DNA of 64,000 nt, from NCBI GenBank assembly GCA_030407315.1, contig JALQPE010002425.1, positions 233,628 through 297,627 on the forward strand, read 5' to 3'. Both the position numbers and the translations under genes were made by a program. How positions within the stretch are numbered: position 1 is the first letter of the stretch; each line of letters begins with the position of its first letter. The DNA comes from Asparagopsis taxiformis. Lineage: Eukaryota > Rhodophyta > Florideophyceae > Bonnemaisoniales > Bonnemaisoniaceae. Positions 29,635-38,482 of the stretch are shown piece after piece. A model generated the notes under the pieces. That model searched no databases. It worked only from the letters and a program-made list of their open reading frames with translations, and was not told the DNA's origin.

Positions 29635-29950
29635 AATGTGTACCCGAGAATGCTTAAATCAGCGCAAGTGCAAGTCAACGCGCGACAGAAGGAAGATGCG
29701 AGAAGACGAATACAAATGACGCAGAGCGGATCACGGCCTGCTTAGTACTTATATTTGGATTGCCAATGCAGAAGGTACACTATATACAAAGGTGTATGTT
29801 ATTCTTGAGTGTATTAGCCACGTTTTCAAATTCTGCCACTGTGTGCATCTTTGCGGGTATCTTATCACCTTGATGCCCCTGCGCCTTGCTACTGAAGTTT
29901 GCTTTTGCTTTGGAAAACGTTTGCCCATTGTTTCCCGATGACCTTGCAGA
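29635..29950. other. Divergent promoter region, SmF and TRAPPC14-like gene
   Basis: Includes the 5' UTR of SmF. No further gene is seen. Confidence 0.5.
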
Positions 29951-31858
29951 ATGTCCGCGTCAGGCCGCATATCTCTCCAGGATTGCACTGTGGAATTGAT
30001 CATTCCATCCTTGTCTTCATTTCCCTCCCCAAATCTGTCTCATGATAGAAGCACGACCGATGCAACCCTGGAGGACCTCACTCTCCAGGCTGCAGAAAGC
30101 GCACCACGTGAGCTAGCTGAGGCATACGTAGGCGAGGCTATTTTTCTAGTGGTCACCATAACTGGACCAGCTTCCGTTAACTACACCTGCGAAACCTTGT
30201 TTCAAGCTCTCGAGGCATTTGGCGATGTTAATATATTCATGGGACACATACCACAACAGCAGTCTTCTTCGACTACTCCATTATCTCGTGCCCGTCAGAA
30301 AGTTATAAGTTCGCATTCATGCAGCCTACCTGTTTTACGAGAAAGCACATGGATCGGTTCTGATAGATCAGCTGTCTCTGTTCAACAATTCCAAGCGAAG
30401 ACTGCCCCGAAAATGCTCTGTAAAGGCATTTGGGCCCTTGTACGAACGCCACCCCAAGCATTCGACATGGCCAAAATGTTGTCCATGGCAGGGAAACAAG
30501 ATATTTTCGTGTCGCTCCGCGAGCGCTCAGTATCTCACAGTTTACGCAATTCCCCGGTATGGGCATCTCTTGATCGAGCATCTCGATTGTTTGGAAAGTC
30601 AATCGCTTTAAGCGCTTCCAAGCCGCTGATGGTCAATGTTCCATTGGATATTTCTTGCCATCATGTCGCAGCTGGTGGTTTGACTGGTAAGGCGTTTGTT
30701 AACATCACGGCGAGAAATTCAACAAGTGATGCGCATTTACTAGTTGTGCCACCCTATATTCATGTTGGTGCATCGAAAGTTGTTGATGACCCTTCCATTG
30801 GACGGCGTAAGTCAGGTAGTGATTCGCAGGCCTCAGAGAAAGATAAGGATATTTCCATTGGCCATGAGCATGGCGTGTCACTGGATCAGACATATGAGTT
30901 TACCCCTCTATTTGATTTTGATGATGAAGACGATTCTGAAATGGTCGCGATTGGGGACGAGTCGCCAAAAAACTTTTCCAAGCAATCAAGGCGTGATGTC
31001 TCGTCTAATAATGACTATGGGCTTTTTATCCCATCATTCAATCAAAGGTTGAAGAAGGCTATACCGTTAGGACCACGGGAGATTTTCAATTTCGTCTACG
31101 CCATTGTCGAAAAGGGCAATTCAAGTATGAATAACATTGAAAATGCGGTCGCAGGTCTTGAGGTCGAGGATCTAGAAAAGGGCAGAATATCTACAAACAC
31201 CAGCAAGAAAAGTAGCTCTACCTTAGAACCGGCGGTGAAACTTGAACCAGGGAAATGTCTGGAAACTTGCGTTGCAGTTGCTTGGAACTGCAATCCCCGT
31301 GATGTTAGCGAAGCGGCGAAAGAGATTCTGGACACACACGAACCTCTTCAAAGAGAGATGTCTTCAGGGGGTGTGTTAGCAACTGGAAAACGAGGAAATG
31401 TTGCGGTTCATCAAACATTTGTACACTGGGCTCCTCCAAAGCTGACTGTTGGGGTAGTCATGAATTTTGCGGGTCCGAATTCAACAACATTAGGTCGTCA
31501 GATTATGGTGTCAATCAGCGTATTGAATCAAAGCCATGAAGACTTGAATGCAGCTTCTTTACATGTGCAACAGGAAGATGCCGAAGGCGGAGACCATAAT
31601 GGCCTGCTGGCATTGCGGACAGTGATTTCTATAGGACGACTCGCATCGGGAAGTGGCACCACATTGCAGCTGCCGTGTATTGCTCTGAGGACTGGAATAG
31701 TTTCTCTGGGGAAAGTAACTGTAGTGGAAGAGAACGCGGAAGGTAGAGACAAGCTCTGGACATCATTTTGCTCGTTTCAAGTATTCGTTTTGGACACCAA
31801 GTCGGACGCCTCGGAAGATCGTTCAACGCAAGAAGTGACAGTTAAAACAGCAAATTAA
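29951..31858 (+). CDS. TRAPPC14/MAP11 (C7orf43)-like protein
   Basis: This is a 635-residue protein with beta-sandwich-like sequence and disordered acidic/Ser-rich inserts (about 275-360 and 405-440). Seen: AYVGEAIFLVVTI near 58-70, LGPREIFNFVYAI near 376, HWAPPKLTVGVVMNF near 494, IMVSISVLNQSHEDL near 520, and LQLPCIALRTGIVSLG near 575. Known: these correspond in order to segments of human C7orf43/TRAPPC14 (LGETVRFLLVL, WSTPKL, FTVTYTLLNNLQDFL, FQALRTGLFELS), a TRAPP II-associated trafficking factor. The ordered matches are persuasive but low in identity. No membrane span or leader. Inferred role: Golgi/endosomal traffic. Confidence 0.55.
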   Translation: MSASGRISLQDCTVELIIPSLSSFPSPNLSHDRSTTDATLEDLTLQAAESAPRELAEAYVGEAIFLVVTITGPASVNYTCETLFQALEAFGDVNIFMGHIPQQQSSSTTPLSRARQKVISSHSCSLPVLRESTWIGSDRSAVSVQQFQAKTAPKMLCKGIWALVRTPPQAFDMAKMLSMAGKQDIFVSLRERSVSHSLRNSPVWASLDRASRLFGKSIALSASKPLMVNVPLDISCHHVAAGGLTGKAFVNITARNSTSDAHLLVVPPYIHVGASKVVDDPSIGRRKSGSDSQASEKDKDISIGHEHGVSLDQTYEFTPLFDFDDEDDSEMVAIGDESPKNFSKQSRRDVSSNNDYGLFIPSFNQRLKKAIPLGPREIFNFVYAIVEKGNSSMNNIENAVAGLEVEDLEKGRISTNTSKKSSSTLEPAVKLEPGKCLETCVAVAWNCNPRDVSEAAKEILDTHEPLQREMSSGGVLATGKRGNVAVHQTFVHWAPPKLTVGVVMNFAGPNSTTLGRQIMVSISVLNQSHEDLNAASLHVQQEDAEGGDHNGLLALRTVISIGRLASGSGTTLQLPCIALRTGIVSLGKVTVVEENAEGRDKLWTSFCSFQVFVLDTKSDASEDRSTQEVTVKTAN

Positions 31859-32257
31859 GATAACGCAAATTTAATTGAAGTGGGCAGGGAATGGGCTATG
31901 TGGGAGTGTCCTGTGAAACATGCAATTGCATGTGGTGCTGGAGAGTCGCCAAGCATCCAAGATGGGCTCCCGCCAAACATTGAAACTATGTAGAATGTTA
32001 CACTCTAATCTTAAAGAGTGTACAGTAACTGTACAACAGCGGCTGCAGAGCAGACGAAAAAACGACTAAACTAGATTAGTGTCTCACACGTCACAGTGTA
32101 GAGTCATCAGTTCAATGCAAAGAATCAATACGTGACTGATGTTGGCGCCAATCAACGTTTCCGACTGCCTTGCTGCTTAACTTGCGCTGTCCCACTCCGG
32201 CCTGTCCCACGCATCCCGTCTCTCTCAACAGTCGACACCCACGCTTGAACAACCGAA
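31859..32257. other. Intergenic region with three palindromes
   Basis: A perfect 16-base palindrome lies at 31918-31933, and two abutting hairpins occupy 32000-32035 (ACACTCT/AGAGTGT and TGTACAGT/ACTGTACA, sharing bases). An E2F-like TTGGCGCCAA lies at 32142-32151. No gene is seen. Confidence 0.6.
32142..32151. promoter_or_regulatory. E2F-type palindrome upstream of DDRGK1
   Basis: TTGGCGCCAA, two overlapping E2F-like half sites, lies 106 bases before the DDRGK1 start. Binding is inferred. Confidence 0.35.
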
Positions 32258-33094
32258 ATGGCCCTGGCATTAATTGAAGCTCTGCCGCTCATTTTCTTCA
32301 TCACACTTCTTGCCGGCCTGCTAGCTTTGCTCGCCTACTGGCGCAATTCCAAATCGCATGAAGTTGAACTGGACGTCGCAACTGATGATCCGCCGATCGT
32401 TCACCCTCGTCGCAGACGTGGAGGTCTAGCACGCATGCAGCAGGCCGTGCAAGTGGAGACGTTAGATGAAGACGACGACGACGGCGACGATCCGGCGGCA
32501 TCTTCGTCTGCATCAAGACTCAAGAAGAAGAAGGAACGAAATAAGGAGGCGAAGCGAGAAGCCAGAGAAGCGCATCTTGCTCAATTAGAGGCCTTGCGTG
32601 AACGCGAGGCTCTTGAGGATGAGGAACGTGCTGCGAAGCAGGAAGAAGAGCAACGTTTGCGTGCCGAGCAAGAAGAGATTGAAAAGAAAAAGCAGGAAGA
32701 GAAAGAAAAGGCTGAGCAAGAAGAATATGAGAATTGGAAGGATCTCATCTCTGTTGAAGAGGCTGGTGATGAAGTGGACCAGATTGAAGCTGAAGATCCT
32801 GAATTGTTGACTCGCTTCTGTGAGTATATCCGTACGAGCAAGATTGTTGTTCTAGAAGATCTGGCTGCTGAATTCTCGCTCAGGACGGAAGAAGCCATTC
32901 ATCGTCTTGCAACTCTAGAAGAGTTGGGCACCCTGACAGGGTTTTTCGATGATCGTGGCAAGTTTATATACGTTTCCAATGAGGAAATGACCGCAGTTGC
33001 GCAGTTCATCACGAAGAAAGGCCGTGTGTCCATCCAAGAACTTGCAGCGGAAAGCTCTCGATTGTTGCATTTAGATAGTGCAGCAACAGCATAG
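32258..33094 (+). CDS. DDRGK1: DDRGK domain protein 1 (UFM1-binding protein UFBP1)
   Basis: This is a 278-residue protein. Seen: an N-terminal signal-anchor (about 5-28), an Arg-rich and Asp-rich linker (about 50-85), a long charged coiled coil (about 88-160), and a C-terminal PCI/winged-helix domain containing DDRGKFIYVS (231-240), the motif that names the family. Known: DDRGK1 sits in the ER membrane and recruits the UFL1 ligase for UFMylation, including of ribosomes in ER-phagy. The architecture is complete and the length normal. This implies a UFM1 pathway in the organism. Confidence 0.95.
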   Translation: MALALIEALPLIFFITLLAGLLALLAYWRNSKSHEVELDVATDDPPIVHPRRRRGGLARMQQAVQVETLDEDDDDGDDPAASSSASRLKKKKERNKEAKREAREAHLAQLEALREREALEDEERAAKQEEEQRLRAEQEEIEKKKQEEKEKAEQEEYENWKDLISVEEAGDEVDQIEAEDPELLTRFCEYIRTSKIVVLEDLAAEFSLRTEEAIHRLATLEELGTLTGFFDDRGKFIYVSNEEMTAVAQFITKKGRVSIQELAAESSRLLHLDSAATA

Positions 33095-33461
33095 CAAGTT
33101 TGTTGTATCGACATGGCTAATGCCACCAATTCACTTTATTGTACAAAAGCTTGGAACAAACTAAGCAAAGAGTGGGCAGTGTACCACGCCGACGAGGTTG
33201 TAATATGTTTTTGGTGTTTTCTTGTTTGAAAGAAGATGAAAAATATGCGTTGATGTGCAAACATTGAGGATGGCGCGTTGCGTGCTCGTAATGAGCCGTG
33301 TGCGACCAGATGGGGGTAGTGGAGCTATATATGCATGTCCATTAACTTTGTGAAGGAACGTATGTACATTTCCGGTGTTGTTTTGCATTCGAAAGCAATG
33401 CAATACGATACAATCTTGTATAGAACATGTATGCAGGGAGGGAGAGCAACTGGAGGTTGGA
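33095..33461. other. Convergent intergenic region
   Basis: 3' ends of DDRGK1 and the PNRC-like gene. I see nothing else. Confidence 0.5.
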
Positions 33462-34178
33462 TCAAATGCGTAAAATTCTGCGTAGATCCACTGCGGCCTG
33501 CTCTCTCATTGCGGCTTCCGTTGTCAATGGTTGCGATGGACTAGGAGAGGACTTGCGTACAAAAGCGGGAATAGGGAGACTAACGGGGGCGGGACTTGCA
33601 GCTTCAAAGGTGGAGCCGGCAAACAATTTTTCCTTCGCTGGAGTCGTACTACCCGACGATGTAGATGGCGAATAAGAACTAGCTCTGGTCTTACGAGAGC
33701 GTGGCGTAGTTTGCGGTGATTTCTTCGTTGGCGAACTTGATTTAGTTTGACGGGGCGTAGAAACTAGTGGTGCCTTGGCGGGCAGAGTAACGATTTGTGG
33801 CGTCGACTGACGCGTCGAGGCGCGACGTCGAGACAGACGGATCTCAGCCGGTGTTAATAGACGGGGCACTGTGGTAGTCGGAGTAGGTTTTACAACAGTG
33901 GGTTGTTCAGCAGTGACATGGGAAAATGAAGATATAGCTGACGGGGAGGTGCCGCGATCACGGATAAGTTGCACGGAATCACGGAAGAAACCTTCCTTGT
34001 CGTCCCACTGTCTGATGTTGAGCCTCATGGCGGGCGTTGAACGCGGCGAATGTGTTGGGGACGCAGATGGAGAAAAGGCGGTGGGAAGACTTGCATATCG
34101 TTGTAGTGTCTCATTGACGACGTTTCCCTCGGCACCGGGAATGAAGAACGGAACCAGTTCACGTACTTGGCCAGACAT
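33462..34178 (-). CDS. Disordered protein with PNRC-like decapping-binding motif
   Basis: This 238-residue protein is almost wholly Ser/Thr/Pro/Arg-rich, with many S/T-P sites. One conserved-looking block stands out: FAGSTFEAASPAPVSLPIPAF at 186-206, followed by a short helical end (AAVDLRRILRI). Known: fungal and plant proteins of the PNRC/Edc type carry a block of the form YAGxTFxxSPAPSxLPIPxF; in PNRC proteins a Pro-rich motif binds the EVH1 domain of the decapping activator Dcp1. Inferred: an mRNA-decapping or P-body regulator, possibly phosphorylated by proline-directed kinases. It is divergent from the plastid ABC gene. Confidence 0.5.
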   Translation of the reverse strand: MSGQVRELVPFFIPGAEGNVVNETLQRYASLPTAFSPSASPTHSPRSTPAMRLNIRQWDDKEGFFRDSVQLIRDRGTSPSAISSFSHVTAEQPTVVKPTPTTTVPRLLTPAEIRLSRRRASTRQSTPQIVTLPAKAPLVSTPRQTKSSSPTKKSPQTTPRSRKTRASSYSPSTSSGSTTPAKEKLFAGSTFEAASPAPVSLPIPAFVRKSSPSPSQPLTTEAAMREQAAVDLRRILRI

Positions 34179-34431
34179 TTTGCAAGGTGTGATAACGGGG
34201 GATAAAAACGGTTTGGCGGAGAACGGTGGAGTGTTGGAGCACGACGAGTTTTGTAAACATCAGTGCAGCGTAGAACACTCCAGCAGCTGCCATCTAGCGT
34301 GCATTACAGTAGAAATGAAAATTAAATTGGCGGCCGTTGCGTGCTGTACACGTCATTCTTGATTCATCCACATCATCAACATTGCGTCCTTTTTCGGCCA
34401 CGCACGAGAGACGCATTGCGCCCATTGCCGA

Positions 34432-35436
34432 ATGAAAATGTGTTCCCCTACCGCCTTCCACTGCTGCGTCAACCTCCAAACCACCTGCTTTCACCCATCG
34501 CAAACCGCTTTCCTCCGAACTAGTCGTACACGTCCGCGTGCCTCCTACTCTCTCCGCTTGCCGCGAGCCGCTGCAGCTCTCCATAATTGGTTTTCTCCAC
34601 ACATTGGAAACCCAATTACCGCTGACGAGCATACCAATACTTCTACTCATCCACCGCTTCAATCCGATCCTGACGTGGAAGTGGAATTGCGAAATGTTTA
34701 CCTCTCATTTGGAAACAAGTCCGTTCTGAAAAACCTCAATCTAAAAGTGCGTCGCGGCGAAGCAACAGCTATAATTGGTGTTAGTGGCACCGGTAAGAGT
34801 ACCACACTTCGTTTAATAACTGGGCTAGCTCTGCCAGATTCAGGAGATGTAATATTGCGAGGCTGGCGGCGCGAAAAACTCGTCGAGGAACAAAAGTCAA
34901 AAGTACGCGTATCAATGGTGTTCCAATCCGCAGCCCTTTTCGATTCTCTAACCGTCGGTGAAAATGTCGGTTTCGCTCTCTTGGATCAGCGTAAACTATC
35001 CGAAGAGCAGATTTATGATCTTGTTCAAACTTATCTTGAACGTGTTGGACTGCGAGACGTCATCGATAAATATCCGGCCCAATTGTCCGGTGGTATGCGC
35101 AGACGCGTTAGTTTTGCACGCGCCATAATATACGATCCAGAAGACCCAGACAGTGCTCCAGACATTATGCTTTATGATGAGCCGACCGCTGGTCTTGACC
35201 CCACCGCCTCGACGCGAATTGAGGATGTAATTCGTGATCTGCAACAGGTATGTCCGACATGTATCATTGTTACGCACCAGTTTAGTACCATTTTCCGCAC
35301 TGCAGATCGCGTCGTTTTCTTGCACGATGGTTCCATAGTATGGGACGGTCCAGTTGAACTCCTGTCAACGACTGACAATATCTACGTTCGACAGTTTATG
35401 TCGGCATCACTCGAAGGCCCGCTCTCTGTAGAATAG
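34432..35436 (+). CDS. Plastid lipid-transfer ABC ATPase (TGD3/MlaF type)
   Basis: This is a 334-residue protein. Seen: a Ser/Arg/Pro-rich transit peptide (about 1-60), Walker A GVSGTGKST (116-124), Q-loop FQSAAL (about 164), signature LSGGMRRRVSFARA (218-231), Walker B IMLYDEPTAGLDP (245-257) and an H-loop His near 280. Known: the LSGGMxxRVxxARA signature and DPTAS continuation are typical of MlaF and its plant relative TGD3, the stromal ATPase of the TGD complex that moves phospholipid into plastids. No membrane domain is fused, as expected. In many red algae the permease is plastid-encoded; it is not in this window. Confidence 0.88.
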   Translation: MKMCSPTAFHCCVNLQTTCFHPSQTAFLRTSRTRPRASYSLRLPRAAAALHNWFSPHIGNPITADEHTNTSTHPPLQSDPDVEVELRNVYLSFGNKSVLKNLNLKVRRGEATAIIGVSGTGKSTTLRLITGLALPDSGDVILRGWRREKLVEEQKSKVRVSMVFQSAALFDSLTVGENVGFALLDQRKLSEEQIYDLVQTYLERVGLRDVIDKYPAQLSGGMRRRVSFARAIIYDPEDPDSAPDIMLYDEPTAGLDPTASTRIEDVIRDLQQVCPTCIIVTHQFSTIFRTADRVVFLHDGSIVWDGPVELLSTTDNIYVRQFMSASLEGPLSVE

Positions 35437-35814
35437 ATCGTTCAATTTTGTTCGCTCTTGTAGCTATCACTGCCGCAAACCCGAGTAATGTTTTCCTTCG
35501 CAATGATCGACCAATTATTGCAACGCTCAATATAGACACTTGAGGCATGTTTCGGCCTCACAACATTTTCATACGTCTTCACGATGAAGAACATATTTAT
35601 CCCGTATATGGAAGAGGTGCAGATCGATTTGTAGCTGATTAGAACGGATGCAAACACACTATGAGGAGCATTTTACATAATTTAGGCGAAAGGTCCTCGC
35701 GCTGTCTACAAACATCAACGTTACCATGAACCCATTGAAGCACTGCCCAAATATTTACAAGCTGGTGATCTGTATGGCCCATATACGAAACGGATATGAA
35801 CCTAACCGATCACC
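35437..35814. other. Convergent intergenic region
   Basis: 378 bases between the ABC ATPase and SPRY genes. I see nothing in it. Confidence 0.5.
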
Positions 35815-37311
35815 TCACGGCGTAAGTACAGATGTGCAAGTAGTTGTTTGTGCTGGTGCAGGTTTTGAAAGATCAGTACGCACTTCTATGTGCAGCCGAG
35901 CTGGAGATCGCTTGAGTCCACTGTCGCTACCAGACGTGCTCGAAATAGACGAACTGGCGCGTTGATCTCTCGACCTCTGTTGGCACGTTGACTGGAGTGG
36001 AGATATCAGCGATGATGCTGACGGGAAATACTTCCAATCACTCGGACAGCATCCATAGACTACGCAGCAACTTGGCTGGTAAAGTGAAACAGTTGGGTGT
36101 ATTTCTCCAGTGAAATTATCCAGCAAAACACGGTTGAGAGATGGGTGAGTAACAACACCATGGTTTATGCCGTTTACGAAGAAGTATACTTGCAACTTAT
36201 TGTGTGGTAATGCAGGATGATGCGTGTGATGAGTGCATGACAAAGAGTTGTCTATAGTTTGGCTCGGCTGATTCGAAGCTTGACTGCCGGGTGATGAATC
36301 CGAGGGCAGCGAACCAGTTGCCGGCGATATGCTTGAACTCACGCATGAGGGCATAACAACCAACATGCCGATTGTATCGCCTTGGAAAAACGATTTCCCG
36401 TATGGTTTCCAATCCCCATGACTGGTGACGATGTGGCCCGAAGAATGAAAGCCGAAAGAACAGGTATCGGAACCAAGAAGTTTGTTCAAGGGCAAATCTA
36501 ATGTGGACAGACCAATACAAATGCCGCTGTCAGCCATATTCTGCATGACATGAAATTCCATGTAGTAGTTACGACCAGGCTGAAGCGAGGAAGCTGAACG
36601 CACATTACGATAAAGACCGTTACATGTCTTTGCAACTAGATGTCGATCACTAGACAGGGTAAGATCATCATGTTTGAGAGTGTCAGAAAACGCACATTGT
36701 TCACTAGTAGGTCGGTTTGACCATTTGAGGGGATTAATGATGGGCTCGTCGAGCAGTTGGGGAGAATCGTCGGAATCATCGTGAATTAGATCGGACATAG
36801 ATTCAAAATGTCTGAAAACGGGTGCGGCGGGGATGAACTGGGAACGTTCTAGCTGGGAACGACTCGGCCTTGTGGAGAAGCGGGGGCTGGGTGTTGTGTC
36901 TGGAGAAGGCGAGGGTTGAAGGTCTGCGAGTTTTTTAAAGAGCAAAGCAGTGAAATTTCGCTGGATGTGCAAAGAACGTGGAGAAAGCGGAAGGTTGAAA
37001 ATTGTTGCAGATGAACGCTGAATGAGTGAATTTTCATCAATGGGAAAATGGAAAGGGGTACGAGAAGTAATCCAGTGTCTAGCAACGAATGAAACGGGAA
37101 GAGAAAAAGTGGCAGCAATGTCGAGAGGGGTTGCGTCAAACTTGACGGTAACATCGTAGAGGGTAGCTGGAACAATCCTGTGCATGATTCGGGAATCATA
37201 GCGGTCAAGGTCGTTCGGATGAGGCGCAAAGGTAGTCAAACGGGAGGCGAGCTGAAGACCGATTCGCGGAGCGGTTTTGCGTGCTCCAGACGGAGGAGCG
37301 TAGGCATGCAT
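35815..37311 (-). CDS. SPRY-domain protein
   Basis: This is a 498-residue protein. Seen: an N-terminal region without clear motif (about 1-190), then a B30.2/SPRY domain (about 205-440) with NYYMEFHVMQNMADSGICIG, SFGFHSSGHIVTSHGDWKPYG, GDTIGMLV, VYFFVNGINHG and a final DWKYFP. The domain is interrupted by a Ser/Pro/His-rich insert (about 330-375). The C-terminus is Ser-rich. Known: SPRY domains bind peptides, often as substrate receptors of ubiquitin ligases. No RING, SOCS box or LisH is seen, so the role is open. Confidence 0.75.
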   Translation of the reverse strand: MHAYAPPSGARKTAPRIGLQLASRLTTFAPHPNDLDRYDSRIMHRIVPATLYDVTVKFDATPLDIAATFSLPVSFVARHWITSRTPFHFPIDENSLIQRSSATIFNLPLSPRSLHIQRNFTALLFKKLADLQPSPSPDTTPSPRFSTRPSRSQLERSQFIPAAPVFRHFESMSDLIHDDSDDSPQLLDEPIINPLKWSNRPTSEQCAFSDTLKHDDLTLSSDRHLVAKTCNGLYRNVRSASSLQPGRNYYMEFHVMQNMADSGICIGLSTLDLPLNKLLGSDTCSFGFHSSGHIVTSHGDWKPYGKSFFQGDTIGMLVVMPSCVSSSISPATGSLPSDSSPGSQASNQPSQTIDNSLSCTHHTHHPALPHNKLQVYFFVNGINHGVVTHPSLNRVLLDNFTGEIHPTVSLYQPSCCVVYGCCPSDWKYFPSASSLISPLQSTCQQRSRDQRASSSISSTSGSDSGLKRSPARLHIEVRTDLSKPAPAQTTTCTSVLTP

Positions 37312-37804
37312 AGTGTTGATGTTGTCTGCAGTGATAGGAAGACGACAGGCGACGAAGAAAGGTTAAGTAGGGAGTAAAAGTTTGTTGGCAACATGGAGAT
37401 GGCTAAGGCAATGATTGGTGCATTGGTACGTGACGTGGCATGCAAAGAACGCCACCCAATTACAACGGTCTAACTGGAGTGCCTTCTGGTAGAAAGATCT
37501 GCTCCAATCGTTTCAAGACGCATGCAAGTGATGGTGGCGGTTGCAACGTCACGCAAGTAACCGCATTTGCCCCGTATGCATCGGCCAATTTTGTTGGTAG
37601 CTGCCGTTTGCAGATTGTATCTCCCGCTACATTCGCGTCTTTCCACCACACATCGGCGGCCCCGACTAATGTTAACCATTCGTTTCAATGCTGCCCTGAC
37701 TCTCGCCGACTCGTACCCTTGTCTGATCACCCATTCTTTCCCAATACGCAAAAATTAACATACTTCAATTGAAAAACCTTTCAGTCCACTCCCATTTCCA
37801 ACAA
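37312..37804. other. Intergenic region upstream of tRNA-Met
   Basis: Upstream of the SPRY gene and the tRNA. Short frames on both strands have no family features. Confidence 0.45.
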
Positions 37805-37904
37805 GTCACATTAGCTCAGTCGGCAGAGCGTAGGTCTCATAATGATTACCATCAGCCATCCTAAGGTCGCGAGTTCAAGATCTCCGAAACCCTCGCATGT
37901 GGCT
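37805..37904 (+). tRNA. tRNA-Met (CAT, elongator-like) with two apparent introns
   Basis: Acceptor strands GTCACAT (37805-37811) and ATGTGGC (37897-37903) pair fully (one G-U). The D arm has GCTC (37814-37817) with GAGC. The anticodon CAT is at 37838-37840 in loop CTCATA/A. Anticodon stem TAGG pairs with CCTA (37860-37863) only if 16 bases (37842-37857) are removed at the canonical 37/38 site; the U31-U39 mismatch is usual for elongator tRNA-Met. The T stem GCGAG (37869-37873) pairs with CTCGC (37892-37896), but the loop between is 18 bases instead of 7, so about 11 more bases must leave, giving TTCAACC or TTCAAGA. Ectopic tRNA introns are known in the red alga Cyanidioschyzon merolae. The discriminator base is T. 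Confidence 0.8.
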
Positions 37905-38482
37905 TTCCATTTTTGAACACGGGCTATCAGCAAATTGCGAACACCGCAGCCAACATCTCTTCAGCCAATCTACACGTTCCACCAGTCCTCGCTGCGACCC
38001 TTCTTCCTTTTAACATCGGATTGTTCGCGAGATTTATCTATTTTTTCCTGTCGTGACCAGTACTGATCTCGAGATGAGTCACGCGCAAGTCGTGGAGGAG
38101 AGGTGGTGTTTTCAACTGTAGTAAACTAAAGCTACACAGGTATCAACTGCTTTGTTTGCAGAATGATACGTGATACATCGAAGAGGATGTTGCTTGGCGA
38201 TTAGGGAAAGCACATTCTGGTTACACGAGACAGATGAATCGGTTGTAACTTGGTTATCGCAGCTGGGCCATAACGACGTACCCGCTCGGCTCGCCTGCCC
38301 TGTTCGCGCACGTACGCAATTGCAACTTGAGACGCATACAAGAATTGAGAAGAGGCACGTGTCATAGTTTATCGAGTTACATATTTTCTTCCAATTTATA
38401 CAAGCACCCTTCAACGGTACATTACAAGGTTTGACCAGCGAAAAACAACTCTATTTTGAGCACATGGGCTTCCTTGACAGTT
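37905..38482. other. Intergenic region between tRNA-Met and DP1
   Basis: Apart from the Pol III terminator I see no gene in these 578 bases. Confidence 0.45.
37910..37914 (+). terminator. RNA polymerase III terminator
   Basis: A run of five T residues five bases after the tRNA 3' end. Confidence 0.7.
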
